A DNA stretch of 64,000 bases from Candidatus Aminicenantota bacterium (lineage in GTDB: Bacteria; Acidobacteriota; Aminicenantia; Aminicenantales; Saccharicenantaceae), in the NCBI GenBank assembly GCA_014360005.1, contig JACIYI010000014.1, positions 1 to 64,000 on the forward strand, read 5' to 3'. Of this stretch, positions 15,507-25,245 are shown one piece after another; the first letter of the stretch is position 1; the number at the start of each line of letters is the position of its first letter. Made by a program: the position numbers and the translations under genes. Under the pieces are notes generated by a model. It saw only the letters and a list, made by a program, of their open reading frames with translations. It did not search any database and was not told the DNA's origin.

Positions 15507-18500
15507 ATGAAAAAGCTTCTAACCATTTGCTTTGTGTTACTCCTGGCGGTTTCTCTCGGTGCCCAGCAAAGAACCGGTAACCTTTTCGGCAAGGTTGTTG
15601 ACACCGAGGGCACACCGCTGCCTGGAGTAACAGTTACCATCACCTCTCAGTTCTTCGCGCCTATGACGGCGGTCACTTCAGCTGAAGGAACATTCCGGTT
15701 CCTGTCACTGCCCCCGGGCAGAGACTATTCTGTCAAGCTGGAGCTCACCGGCTTCAAGACTGTCATTCAGACCGGAATCGTGATTGAAGTTGGCGCCAAC
15801 GCCAACATGACCTTCACCATGGAACCCGGCGGAATCGAGGAAGAAGTCACGGTTACCGCTATCACCCCGGTTGTTGACACCAAGAAAACTTCAGTCGGGG
15901 CTAACGTGACCCAGGAAGTCCTGCAGGGGCTGCCCACAGCCAGAGACCCGTGGGTCATCCTGCAGATGGCTCCTTCGGTCATCGTCGACCGTGAAAACGT
16001 CGGTGGCGCCGAATCCGGTCAGCAGTCCAACTACGTCGCCCGTGGTGCCAATACCTACAACAACAATGTCTGGGCCATGGACGGCATAGTCATCACTGAC
16101 CCGGCGGCCATCGGTGCTTCTCCCTCATACTATGACTTTGATGCCTTTGAGGAAATGCAGATTTCCGTCGGCGGCAACGACGTTACAGTCCAGACCGGCG
16201 GTATCGCGCTGAACATGGTTACCAGGAGAGGCAGCAACCGGGTTACCTTCGGTGGCCGCTTCTACCTGACCGATGGAAAATTCCAGGCCAAGAACGCCGA
16301 AAAGGTGGCTGCCATCAAGGCCGTGGAAAACCCCGGAAACGCCAGCAACCTGTTCCAGGGCGTTAACATCATCAGGAACAACAAGGACTACGGTTTCAAC
16401 CTCGGCTTCCCGATAGTTAAGGACAAGGCCTGGGCCTGGTTCTCCTACGGCATTCAGGATATCAAGACGACTACTGTTTATGGGACTCCGGACGACACCC
16501 TGCTCGAAAACTACGTCGGGAAGATCAACGTCCAGCCAATCCAGAGCAACCGTCTGGAAATCTTTTACCATTCCGGCGGCAAGAAGAAATGGGGTCGTTC
16601 GGCCAGCGCCGCGCTGCCCGACGGTTACGCTCAGGCCGGCCGTTACTATTTCGGCAGTCCAATCCTGAAGATTCAGGATGAACAGATGATCGGTAACAAC
16701 CTGTTCCTGTCATTCAAGTTTGCCTATTCTGATGCCGGCTTCAGCCTCATCCCGATGATGGACCAGGATTGGAACGATGTTCCCATGTGGAATGTCACTG
16801 ACCAGAGATGGTATGGGTCGGAATGGAGATATTACGTTGAACGGCCTGTCTACCAATACAACTTCATGGCCCAGTACTTCAACGACAATCTCCTCGGAGC
16901 CAGCCACGAATTCAAGTTCGGCGTGGATTATGCCCAGAGAAAGCAGTATGTAGAATCGGTTTACAACGGCAACATGCAGGTGAACTACAATTACAGAGAG
17001 ACCGATACAGCCTGGGATATTGACGACGATGGTATCCCGGATTACATGCCTGTTATAGATCCCAGTTATAAGAGTACTATCAAGTACTTCAGCTTCTGGC
17101 GCGGTTATTACCGTGACCAGAGAGTCAAGGCTCTGGGTATCTATTTCAGCGACACCATCACCTTCAACCGCTTCACTCTTATCCTGGGCTTGAGATATGA
17201 CTACCAGCTGCCCTACCTGTCTCCGTTCACCCTCGAGGCTATGGACGGCGGAGCTGCCTGGCAGAAAATAGCTGACGCTGATACCAGGAATAAGCTCGAT
17301 CAATTGCTGCCCGGCCTGGATATTCCAAAGAGGTACCATTATTATTATGATCCAGCCACCAATTCAATTTCCGACAAGAAGTTCAACTGGAGTGTTTTTT
17401 CTCCCAGAATCGGCTTTACCTGGGATATTACTGGAGACGGCAAAACCCTGCTGAAAATCAACCTGGCTCAGTATGGCGACTTTATGGGTACCGGCTGGGC
17501 TGACTGGGCTGCTCCTTCCGGCACTGGTGGCTGGATGGATTTCTGGTGGTGGGATCAGGATAAAGACGGTGTCATGAACTACACAGAGCTCTACTGGTTG
17601 TGGATGACCAATCCCCCCACAGGCACAAGCTACTATTCTCCCTATCGCGTCTTTGATAATACCGGAAACTTCATCGGCGATAACGACCTGGACGGTGACG
17701 GCGACAATTTCAGTGATGCCGCTGGATATTACTGGGGCGGTTATGATCCCAACAATCCACAGAATTTTGGAGAGCCCTATACTTCAACCAGAAAAGGCGT
17801 CGGCTCCAGCAGGACTTCAGAAGCTATGGTGACCCTGGAAAAAGAAGTCATATCGAACTTTGCCGTTCAATTAGTCGGAACTTACAGAAAATACGACAAG
17901 ATGAACTGGACCCTGAAGTACTGGCTGGATGAAGGCGGCACCAGGACATATCCGGATTCTTCCGAGACCTATTTCGCCGACAGAGGCACACCCGCTCCAA
18001 GCTACTATAATAGCGACTCCGGTGAAACTTTCATTCCCGATACCAAGGAAGCTCCCAATCACCACTGGTATACCCAAACAGCCGCTTACAGGGTTTACAG
18101 CCCCTATTCTGAACGTCAACTTCGCCCCAATTACTACATGGAATATTTCGGCATCGACCTTATCTGGAACAAGAGATTGGCCAACAAGTGGATGCTGAAC
18201 GGCAGCTTCTCCTGGCAGTGGCAGGCCCAGCATTATGGTGAGGGCAGCTACCTTGACCCGACCACCATTTGGGCTTTCGACGGCAAAGCTCAGGCCGCTT
18301 ACATCGGTGGTGCTTCCGGTAAGATTAATCAGTACACCTACACCCGCTGGATGTTCAAGATTTCTGGTCTTTATCAACTGCCTTACGACATCAACGTTTC
18401 CGGAACGTTCAATGCCAGAGAAGGATGGGTGCTGACCGAGTACTTTACTTTGGTTGACTACCGTATCCCCGCCACCGACGGCAGGAGCAACACCATCTAC

Positions 18501-18803
18501 ATGGACTATTTCGGAACCGACCGACTGCCGATTTTCTATAATTTGAGCCTGAGAATTGAAAAGATGCTGCGTATCGGCAATACCGGCCGCATCTACATCA
18601 TGCTCGACGTGTTCAACGTGCTCAACAAGATGATCGAAAACCGCCGCTATATGAAGAACTGGGGCACTATCAGGGTCTACGGCGATGAAGGCGGCAACAT
18701 CGACTGGACTCAAACCACCTTCACTCCGAACACCACCTATAATGCTCTGAACGAAGTTCTCAACCCGAGGGTTGCCAGACTCGGAGTCCGGTTCGAATTC
18801 TAA
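15507..18803 (+). CDS. TonB-dependent receptor, Oar-like (sigma-54 driven)
   Basis: 1098 residues. The order is signal peptide (MKKLLTICFVLLLAVSLGAQ), carboxypeptidase-regulatory-like domain (about 22-105, NLFGKVVDTEGTPLPGVTV), plug domain (about 110-230, with NNVWAMDGIVITDPAAIG) and a large beta-barrel ending RVARLGVRFEF. Acidic loops (DQDKDGVMNYTE, DLDGDGDNF) resemble calcium-binding stretches. It is divergent in sequence from the receptor at 11440-14532 but shares its architecture. An exact sigma-54 promoter lies upstream and a strong terminator downstream, so it is monocistronic. The substrate is unknown; sigma-54 control suggests a link to a specific nutrient or stress signal. Confidence 0.92.
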   Translation: MKKLLTICFVLLLAVSLGAQQRTGNLFGKVVDTEGTPLPGVTVTITSQFFAPMTAVTSAEGTFRFLSLPPGRDYSVKLELTGFKTVIQTGIVIEVGANANMTFTMEPGGIEEEVTVTAITPVVDTKKTSVGANVTQEVLQGLPTARDPWVILQMAPSVIVDRENVGGAESGQQSNYVARGANTYNNNVWAMDGIVITDPAAIGASPSYYDFDAFEEMQISVGGNDVTVQTGGIALNMVTRRGSNRVTFGGRFYLTDGKFQAKNAEKVAAIKAVENPGNASNLFQGVNIIRNNKDYGFNLGFPIVKDKAWAWFSYGIQDIKTTTVYGTPDDTLLENYVGKINVQPIQSNRLEIFYHSGGKKKWGRSASAALPDGYAQAGRYYFGSPILKIQDEQMIGNNLFLSFKFAYSDAGFSLIPMMDQDWNDVPMWNVTDQRWYGSEWRYYVERPVYQYNFMAQYFNDNLLGASHEFKFGVDYAQRKQYVESVYNGNMQVNYNYRETDTAWDIDDDGIPDYMPVIDPSYKSTIKYFSFWRGYYRDQRVKALGIYFSDTITFNRFTLILGLRYDYQLPYLSPFTLEAMDGGAAWQKIADADTRNKLDQLLPGLDIPKRYHYYYDPATNSISDKKFNWSVFSPRIGFTWDITGDGKTLLKINLAQYGDFMGTGWADWAAPSGTGGWMDFWWWDQDKDGVMNYTELYWLWMTNPPTGTSYYSPYRVFDNTGNFIGDNDLDGDGDNFSDAAGYYWGGYDPNNPQNFGEPYTSTRKGVGSSRTSEAMVTLEKEVISNFAVQLVGTYRKYDKMNWTLKYWLDEGGTRTYPDSSETYFADRGTPAPSYYNSDSGETFIPDTKEAPNHHWYTQTAAYRVYSPYSERQLRPNYYMEYFGIDLIWNKRLANKWMLNGSFSWQWQAQHYGEGSYLDPTTIWAFDGKAQAAYIGGASGKINQYTYTRWMFKISGLYQLPYDINVSGTFNAREGWVLTEYFTLVDYRIPATDGRSNTIYMDYFGTDRLPIFYNLSLRIEKMLRIGNTGRIYIMLDVFNVLNKMIENRRYMKNWGTIRVYGDEGGNIDWTQTTFTPNTTYNALNEVLNPRVARLGVRFEF

Positions 18804-18833
18804 TAGCAGCAGTAGTTCACTGAGCTGATATTC

Positions 18834-18876
18834 GGGCCCTTCTCCCCGGCGGGAGAAGGGCCCTTTTTTTCCCAGA
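18834..18876 (+). terminator. Rho-independent terminator
   Basis: GGGCCCTTCTCC, a short loop and GGAGAAGGGCCC form a perfect 12-bp stem (18834-18863) followed by a run of T, 30 bp after the receptor stop codon. Confidence 0.92.
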
Positions 18877-19414
18877 GGGGACACCTGCAGATGTCCCCTT
18901 TTTGGCTGCTGCCGCTTCCACAACTCCATAATTATCAACAATTTATATCAGCCAATTCTGGGGACACCTGCAAGTGTCCCTTTTTCTGGTGGTTTCCTCA
19001 TTTTCTTCCCCCTAAAGCACATGTTCTATAAGGGGGACACCTGCAAGTGTCCCCGCCGTCCAGGCTTGGTGCTTCACCACCCAAGGTCCAAACTGCTGGC
19101 TCAACCGACTTCACCCTGCCTATAGGCTCAACAGAATACAGGCTTGGTCTTGGTTGCCAACCAGTCCAGTTCAGCTAAAGGCCTTTAAAGGCCTGGGTTA
19201 AAGGTGTCCCCAACCTGTCTTAATGCGCCCCTACGGCCCTGAATTATTCATGATAGTGAAGTCTTGTGAAGTCAATTTTCAGTCCGCTGGCGACAGGTAT
19301 TTGCGCCTGGAGAAAAATATTGCCAACCTTAACTTAAACTCAAATTTTGAACCTAATTTTTTCAGATTATGCCTCTTCTGTCATAAAAAATAGGGAAACG
19401 AGTATTGTGTCCCC
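18877..19414. repeat. Triplet-palindrome repeat element, copy 1
   Basis: Starts with three GGGGACAC...GTGTCCC palindromes at 18877-18898, 18960-18980 and 19033-19054 (starts 83 and 156 bp from the first). It continues as unstructured non-coding DNA and ends with CGAGTATTGTGTCCC at 19399-19413. The copy at 22325-22870 has exactly the same palindrome spacing. Confidence 0.7.
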
Positions 19415-19522
19415 CTTTTTTGGCTGGCATAAATTTTGCTCTATTTATTTTCGAGATGAATTTATGTTAGAATTTAAGTCCGACTATGACCGGAAGGAAT
19501 TGTGTCAGTGCGGAGGTCTAAG

Positions 19523-20437
19523 ATGAAAAAATTTTTAATTCTTCTTATAGTAATGTCCTTTTTGGCCGGCTCGCTCTTGGCTCAGGTGTACAAAGGCAAG
19601 GGCCGGGTTTTTGGTGTGGTAACAGACGAGCAGGGCAACCCTCTGGAAGGGGTTACTGTAAAATTATTTTTCGTTAAAGGCGAAGAGGGCTTCAGCGTAA
19701 AAACCGATAAGGATGGCAAGTGGATGGCGGCCTGGATTCGCGGCGGCCAGTGGAACATCGACTTTGAGAAAATCGGTTATGCCCCCAAAAAAATAGCGAT
19801 TGAACTTCAGGAATTCAAGAAGAACCCGGAAATCAAGATTGCCCTGGTCAAGGTTGAGGGCCTGGTGGTCACCGACGAGATCAAGGAGATGCTAGAAAAA
19901 GGTAACCAGCTGTTTGATGCCCAGAAATATGATGAAGCCAGGGCGGTCTATGAAGAAATTCTAACCAAATTTCCCGACGCTTATCCCATCTGGAAGAATG
20001 TTGGCAACTGCTATTTTGCCCAGGAGAAATACGCAGAGGCTGAACAGGCCTATCAGAAAATCCTGGAGAAAGACCCCAACAACGCCGATGCCATGGTGGC
20101 CATCGGGAATACTTTCCTTAACCGGGGAGACAAGGATAAGGCTTTCGAGTGGTACGGAAAGGTTAACGTGGATAAAATCACCGACCCGGTAGTCATCTAC
20201 AACGTGGGAACGATGTATTACAACAACAGCCGCTTTTCAGAAGCGCTGGTTTACTACCAGAAGGCCGTGGAGAAGCAGAAAAATTTTACCGATGCCCTGT
20301 ATCAGTTAGGCCTGACTTACCTTAACCTCCAGAAAAACCAGGAAGCCATTAATGCCTTCGAAGAATATCTGAAGATTGATTCTGAGTCGCCGCGGGCCGA
20401 GCAGGTCCGGGCCTTCCTGGCTTATTTGAAAAAATAG
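19523..20437 (+). CDS. Carboxypeptidase-regulatory and TPR domain periplasmic protein
   Basis: The ATG at 19523 is preferred because GGAGG lies seven bases upstream; the frame itself opens at 19502. The 304-residue product has a signal peptide (MKKFLILLIVMSFLAGSLLA) and a carboxypeptidase-regulatory-like beta domain (about 25-110, GRVFGVVTDEQGNPLEGVTV). About four TPR units follow (about 125-300, for example LFDAQKYDEARAVYEEILTK and YAEAEQAYQKILEKDPNNA). TPR units mediate protein-protein contacts, so this is probably a periplasmic scaffold. Its N-terminal domain resembles those of the two neighbouring TonB receptors, suggesting a shared envelope function. Confidence 0.85.
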   Translation: MKKFLILLIVMSFLAGSLLAQVYKGKGRVFGVVTDEQGNPLEGVTVKLFFVKGEEGFSVKTDKDGKWMAAWIRGGQWNIDFEKIGYAPKKIAIELQEFKKNPEIKIALVKVEGLVVTDEIKEMLEKGNQLFDAQKYDEARAVYEEILTKFPDAYPIWKNVGNCYFAQEKYAEAEQAYQKILEKDPNNADAMVAIGNTFLNRGDKDKAFEWYGKVNVDKITDPVVIYNVGTMYYNNSRFSEALVYYQKAVEKQKNFTDALYQLGLTYLNLQKNQEAINAFEEYLKIDSESPRAEQVRAFLAYLKK

Positions 20438-21362
20438 GCGGCTTTCGGTTTGATAATTTTGATTATTAACAAGATGTAAATATTGATTTTGTGAGTGCTA
20501 TTGCTAAGTAAATTGAATTGATTAAGTGGCTAATATTATTATCTTTCAGACCGGCCGGAAAAGGTGAGAGGAAGGGAAAGGATTGGGGGCTTTTGCTGGC
20601 TGATTACAGATTAGGGAAATCATAAGAAGGCATGAGTGGTCGCCCTCAGCCCGAACATCTGAAGCTGCAGGTTGAGCTGAAGCGACTTGCTGACCAGCCC
20701 TGGTGTATCAAGACCTTAAACTAAGAATCTGACGAACCGCACAAATCCATAAATTTATTCAGTATGGGGGCGGCAGAGGCGGCGGCGAGTGAAGGTCAAT
20801 GTAGATGTGCTGAGCCAGATGCATTAATGACGGGTCGTTCGTGACTCATAAGAATCAGTTGAATGGTGCTGAACATAAATTCCATTCTCGCTTATAGAAT
20901 TTTCAGTTTTCCTATTATGGTGTGGTTAGGTCTGGATTCGTCGCCTTAACTTGGAGAGCGATTGATTGCCCAAAAATCCTCACAAAAGCACACTAATGTC
21001 CTGAACCTGTACCCGCCATTTTATCAGGGCTGGATATTAAGTATAATATATATTGAGTGACTCGGTGGTCCGAAAGAATAGCCAGCTTGAAAATGAATTA
21101 GTAGCCTCTGGCCAGATGGTTCGCGAAATCGTAGCCTCAGGATTGGGAAGGCCGGCAAGGCCGGCCGCACTTAAAGAAGGGGGCCAACTGATCCCGGGAA
21201 GACATGAAGTCAAGAACGGAGGCGGCCAGACTCCCAGAAAAGGATTTAACTTCAAAGGAGCAAGCAATAGCTGGGGCAGAGAGATATGGCTATGGCTAGA
21301 GAGGCATGGGCCTTTTGGCGGGGTGAGAAAAGCCTCCGCTAATTCAACACAAGGGGGTTAGG
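20438..21362. other. Long intergenic region without a supported gene
   Basis: 925 bp between the TPR protein and the GWxTD lipoprotein. One frame of 102 codons exists (21053-21361), but it has no ribosome-binding site, no recognisable motif and a G/R/P-rich composition. It is probably non-coding or decayed DNA. No palindromic elements of the GGGGACAC type were found here. Confidence 0.5.
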
Positions 21363-22325
21363 GTGGAGAAAAAGAAAAAGACAAAAAAAGAAATGAGACG
21401 GCCTGTGGCGAGCGCTGGGGCAAGGGTGGCGGTCGCGGCCGCAGTGCTGTTGAGCGGCCTGATACTGATCCTGGCGGCCTGCGGCGGCGGGCCAAAACTG
21501 AAGCTCGACCCGGAGAGCCAGGAATTTTATGATATCGCCCAGATGATCATGAGTCGGGAAGAGGCTAAAATTTTCCGGCTGCTGCCCGATGCCGAGTCCC
21601 GGAAAGAATTCATAAAAGAATTCTGGGAAAAACGTGACCCGTTTCCGGAGACGCCCCGGAACGAATTCAAGGACGAGTTCATGGCCCGCATCATCTATGC
21701 CGACCAGCGCTTTAAGGAAGGGGGCAAGGGGCGGAACACCGACCGCGGGCGGATTTATATTTTCATGGGCCCGCCCGACAAGTTTGAAGAAATTCAGTCT
21801 CCAGTGGATACTTCGGCTCGCGGAACGAGAATCTATTGGTATTATTATAATTACGGGCTGGGAATTGAGTTTGTGGATGAGAAGGGAACCGGTCAGTTCC
21901 GGCTGAACCGGTATGAGGGTGATTTCTTTGAAGCCATGGATATTCTCAAGCTGGGTGGCTATTTTGGACCGGATAATATTTTCAAACAGCGGGTGGTGAA
22001 GTTCCAGCTCGATTATGACAAGGAGGAGAAGAAGGCAACCATCGTCCTGCCGGCCAAGGCTCTGAATTTCAGCGAGGATGAAGAAGGGGCTTTTTATGTT
22101 GACCTGGACTTTGTGTTTTATATTTATGACCGGACGGGAAAGAGGGTTGGCAAATTCAACGAGAATCGGCTGTTTAAGGTTACGATACAGGAATATCCGG
22201 ACCTGAAGGAAGTTCCGTTCTATTTCGACCTGGAAGTTCCAGGCGGGAAGGGCTATATCGATGTGACCATATCGGGTCGGGGGGAAAAGACCGGGCGCAT
22301 CCGCCGCCTCTTCGAAATCAAATAG
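21363..22325 (+). CDS. GWxTD domain lipoprotein
   Basis: 320 residues. A Lys-rich start precedes a lipoprotein signal (VAAAVLLSGLILILAACGGG; lipobox LAAC). The body matches the GWxTD-domain family of Acidobacteriota and relatives, with FYDIAQMIMSREEAKIFRLL, FIKEFWEKRDPFPETPRNEF, GRIYIFMGPPDKFEEIQ and a C-terminal beta domain. The family's function is unknown. The GTG start has only a weak upstream purine tract (AAGGGGGTTAGG); an ATG at 21393 is possible. The stop codon's last G is the first base of a palindromic repeat, so the repeat begins flush with the coding end. Confidence 0.8.
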   Translation: MEKKKKTKKEMRRPVASAGARVAVAAAVLLSGLILILAACGGGPKLKLDPESQEFYDIAQMIMSREEAKIFRLLPDAESRKEFIKEFWEKRDPFPETPRNEFKDEFMARIIYADQRFKEGGKGRNTDRGRIYIFMGPPDKFEEIQSPVDTSARGTRIYWYYYNYGLGIEFVDEKGTGQFRLNRYEGDFFEAMDILKLGGYFGPDNIFKQRVVKFQLDYDKEEKKATIVLPAKALNFSEDEEGAFYVDLDFVFYIYDRTGKRVGKFNENRLFKVTIQEYPDLKEVPFYFDLEVPGGKGYIDVTISGRGEKTGRIRRLFEIK

Positions 22326-22870
22326 GGGACACCTGCAGATGTCCCCTTTTTGGCCGCAGCGGCTTCCGCAAATCCTTATTTATCAGTAAGTTAATCGGTT
22401 AAAATTTGGGGACACCTGCAGGTGTCCCCAAATCTGGCTCTTTGCTAGCTTTTCTCCCCATAAAACCCAAGCCCGGTGCCGGGGACACCTCAAAGTGTCC
22501 CCGCTGCCCAAGGTTCGCGCTTCGCTAGCCAGACTACCCCCCTCAATCGACCTCCCCTGATTCTGCGGTCAACGCAATTCAGACCTTGAATTCAGACTTT
22601 GGCTTACCCCCTAGACCCCCTTGCCAGGCGGCTTCGTTAGGGGTCAGCGGCATGTTATTCAGAGCATCAATCAAAAGACATCATCAACTTGCCGTTATAA
22701 ACCGCAGCCTGATTGTTTCGTCATACCTGCAGCCAGAGTCAGCCTGTCGTGCTCCCGACAGTCAGCTGCTCCCAGATAGGCGGCCTCGCCTACCCTTTAT
22801 GGCCGAATTAATTTTCCCTAACATCCCTCCCCGGCCAGAAAAAAATTGGGTAAACGAGTATTGTGTCCCC
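22325..22870. repeat. Triplet-palindrome repeat element, copy 2
   Basis: Palindromes at 22325-22346, 22408-22429 and 22481-22502, with starts 83 and 156 bp from the first as in the copy at 18877. The rest is non-coding and closes with CGAGTATTGTGTCCC at 22855-22869. The region after the third palindrome is only distantly similar to that of copy 1 (for example GCTTCGCTAGCC against GCTTCACCACCC). Confidence 0.7.
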
Positions 22871-22882
22871 CGTTTTCCGATT

Positions 22883-22893
22883 TATGGTAAAAT
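22883..22893 (+). promoter_or_regulatory. Extended -10 promoter motif
   Basis: TATGGTAAAAT, 27 bp before the M3 peptidase start, directly after the end of a repeat element (GTGTCCCCCGTTTT). Identical to the motif at 25191-25201 and, on the other strand, 10845-10855. Confidence 0.45.
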
Positions 22894-22920
22894 AAAACAA
22901 AATTTTTTCAGGAGCGTCAG

Positions 22921-25047
22921 ATGAAGCCTACCAAGATAATTTTTATCACCCTGATCATTTCGGCCGTCATGATTTCCTGCGGCGGCCAGAAAAAGGAGAA
23001 ACCAGCCGTGTCTGAAAATCCATTTTTCACCGAGTGGACAACGCCGTTTGGCGCGCCCCCCTTCGGCCTGATTAAGATTGAGCATTTCAAGCCGGCTATC
23101 CAGGAAGGCATCAAGCGTCACCAGGAAGAAATCAAAGCTATTGCCGATAATCCCGAGCCACCAACCTTCGCCAACACTCTGGAAGCCCTCGACCGCAGCG
23201 GTCTCTTTCTCGACCGGGTCGAAAAGGTCATGGAGAACCTGCTTTCGGCCAACACCAGCGATGAATTACAGGCCGTAGCCCAGGAACTGGCGCCAGCCCT
23301 CTCGGCCCATTATGATGAGATTTATCTCAATCCGCGGTTGTTCGCCCGGATCAAGGCGGTCTACGAGCAGCGGGAGGCGCTCTCGCTGACCCCCGAGCAA
23401 AAACAGCTGCTGGAAAAATTCCACAAAGATTTCGTTCGGGCCGGGGCTAACCTTGATGATGCCAGCAAAGCCCGCCTCAAAGAAATCAACCAGGAGCTGG
23501 CTGTCCTCGAGTTGAAATTTGCCGACAACGTGCTCAAGGACACCAACGCTTTTGAGCTGGTAATAGATAACGCGGCCGACCTGGAAGGCCTGCCCCAGAA
23601 TGTGGTCGCGGCTGCGGCCGAAGCGGCCAGGGAGCGGGGCAAGGAAGGAAAGTGGGTTTTTACTTTGCATAAGCCGAGCCTGATTCCCTTCCTTCAATAT
23701 TCGCCGCGCCGCGAGCTGCGGGAAAAAATCTTTAAGGCCTACATCAACCGCGGCAATAACGGCAACGCCTACGATAACAAGGCCCTGGTGGCCAGGACCA
23801 TCGCCCTGAGAATCGAAAAAGCCGGACTTCTCGGCTATAAGACCTGGGCCGACTATGTGCTGGAAGAGAGCATGGCCAAGACGCCCGGCAACGTTTACCG
23901 CTTCCTGGACCAGGTCTGGCAGCCGGCCCTCAAACGGGCCCGGGAAGAAGCGGCCGAGCTGCAGAAACTTATCAGGGCCGAAGGTGGCAATTTCAAGCTG
24001 GAACCGTGGGACTGGTGGTATTACGCCGAAAAACTGCGCAAACAAAAATATGCCCTGGACGAAGAGATGCTCCGTCCGTATTTCAAGCTGGAAAATGTTA
24101 TCGACGGAGTTTTCCTGCTGGCTAACAAGCTTTACGGCTTGAAGTTCGAGGAGCGCAAGGACATCCCCGTTTATCATCCAGACGTCCGGGTGTTCGAGGT
24201 CAAAGAAGCGGATGGGCGGCACGTTGGAATCCTGTACACCGATTATTTTCCGCGCGCTTCCAAGGGAGCCGGGGCCTGGATGAATGCCTTGCGTGATGCC
24301 TATAAAATCGACGGACAGAAAATCACGCCGCTGATTCTGAACTGTGGGAACTTCACCAAATCGACACCGGAGCAGCCGTCGCTCTTGAGCTGGGAAGAGG
24401 TGACCACGCTGTTTCATGAGTTCGGGCATGGTCTGCACGGCTTGCTGTCGGATTGCGCCTATCTGCGGCTGACCGGAACCAACGTGGTTCGCGATTTCGT
24501 GGAGTTGCCGTCGCAAATCATGGAAAACTGGGTGGCCGAGCCGGAGTTCTTGAAACTTTTTGCCAGGAACTACCAGACGGGCGAGCCGATTCCGGATGAG
24601 CTGGTAGCCAAGATCAGGCAGGCGCGGTACTTCAACCAGGGTTTTATTACCGTTGAGTACATGTCGGCCTGCTACCTGGACATGGACTGGCACACGCTGA
24701 CCGAGCCAGTGAAAGCGGAAGAGGTGATGGAATTTGAGCGTAAATCGCTGGGCAGGATAGGCTTGATTCCGGAAATCGTCGTCCGTTACCGCAGCCCGTA
24801 TTTCAGTCATATCTTTGCTGGCGGCTACTCGGCCGGGTATTACAGCTACATCTGGGCTGAGGTGCTGGATGCCGACGCTTTCGAGGCTTTTAAGGAGAAG
24901 GGGCTGTTCGACGAGGAGACGGCCCGGGCTTTCAGGGAGAATATTCTGGCGCGGGGAGGCAGTGAGGACCCCATGGCCCTGTATGTGAAGTTCCGGGGGC
25001 GTGAGCCGAAGGTCGAGCCGATGCTGAAGCGCCGCGGCCTCCTCTGA
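22921..25047 (+). CDS. M3 family metallopeptidase lipoprotein (peptidyl-dipeptidase Dcp-like)
   Basis: 708 residues. A lipoprotein signal (FITLIISAVMISCGGQ, Cys about 20) is followed by the long helical M3 fold. The zinc site is HEFGH at residues 499-503 (TTLFHEFGHGLHGLLSDC), with the third ligand Glu528 in DFVELPSQIMENW. The overall length matches Dcp/oligopeptidase A, which release dipeptides from peptide C-termini or cleave oligopeptides. The lipobox indicates a membrane-anchored periplasmic enzyme for peptide scavenging rather than the cytoplasmic form. AGGAG sits six bases upstream of the ATG. It appears monocistronic, with repeats on both sides. Confidence 0.93.
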   Translation: MKPTKIIFITLIISAVMISCGGQKKEKPAVSENPFFTEWTTPFGAPPFGLIKIEHFKPAIQEGIKRHQEEIKAIADNPEPPTFANTLEALDRSGLFLDRVEKVMENLLSANTSDELQAVAQELAPALSAHYDEIYLNPRLFARIKAVYEQREALSLTPEQKQLLEKFHKDFVRAGANLDDASKARLKEINQELAVLELKFADNVLKDTNAFELVIDNAADLEGLPQNVVAAAAEAARERGKEGKWVFTLHKPSLIPFLQYSPRRELREKIFKAYINRGNNGNAYDNKALVARTIALRIEKAGLLGYKTWADYVLEESMAKTPGNVYRFLDQVWQPALKRAREEAAELQKLIRAEGGNFKLEPWDWWYYAEKLRKQKYALDEEMLRPYFKLENVIDGVFLLANKLYGLKFEERKDIPVYHPDVRVFEVKEADGRHVGILYTDYFPRASKGAGAWMNALRDAYKIDGQKITPLILNCGNFTKSTPEQPSLLSWEEVTTLFHEFGHGLHGLLSDCAYLRLTGTNVVRDFVELPSQIMENWVAEPEFLKLFARNYQTGEPIPDELVAKIRQARYFNQGFITVEYMSACYLDMDWHTLTEPVKAEEVMEFERKSLGRIGLIPEIVVRYRSPYFSHIFAGGYSAGYYSYIWAEVLDADAFEAFKEKGLFDEETARAFRENILARGGSEDPMALYVKFRGREPKVEPMLKRRGLL

Positions 25048-25057
25048 ACAGGGAACA

Positions 25058-25182
25058 GGGGACACCTGCAGATGTCCCCTTTTTTATTGCTGCGGGCGAT
25101 ACCCGCGTCTGTATCATATTTATAATCTGTCATTTACACAGAGGTTAATATCCCAGGAAAGGGGACACCTGCAGATGTCCCC
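25058..25182. repeat. Palindrome pair
   Basis: Two GGGGACACCTGCAG-type 22-bp palindromes (25058-25079 and 25161-25182; the second half carries ATGTCCCC, one mismatch). The first lies 10 bp after the M3 peptidase stop and is followed by a T-run, so it could act as a terminator. The second directly precedes the next gene's -10 motif. Confidence 0.8.
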
Positions 25183-25190
25183 TGTTTATA

Positions 25191-25201
25191 TATGGTAAAA
25201 T
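25191..25201 (+). promoter_or_regulatory. Extended -10 promoter motif
   Basis: TATGGTAAAAT, 44 bp before the DUF362 gene start and eight bases after a palindromic repeat. Confidence 0.45.
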
Positions 25202-25245
25202 ATCATTTAAGCCAAAATTCTGAAATTTTCACAGGAGGGAATCTT

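Noticed and set aside
17871..18941. 356-codon antisense frame over the second TonB receptor
   Set aside because: No recognisable motif, and it crosses the terminator and a repeat; the plus-strand receptor is certain.
21053..21361. 102-codon frame upstream of the GWxTD gene
   Set aside because: No ribosome-binding site or recognisable domain; composition like non-coding repeat DNA.
23266..25065. 599-codon open frame antisense to the M3 peptidase gene
   Set aside because: It mirrors the peptidase frame, has no signal, motif or ribosome-binding site, and arises from the codon bias of the real gene.
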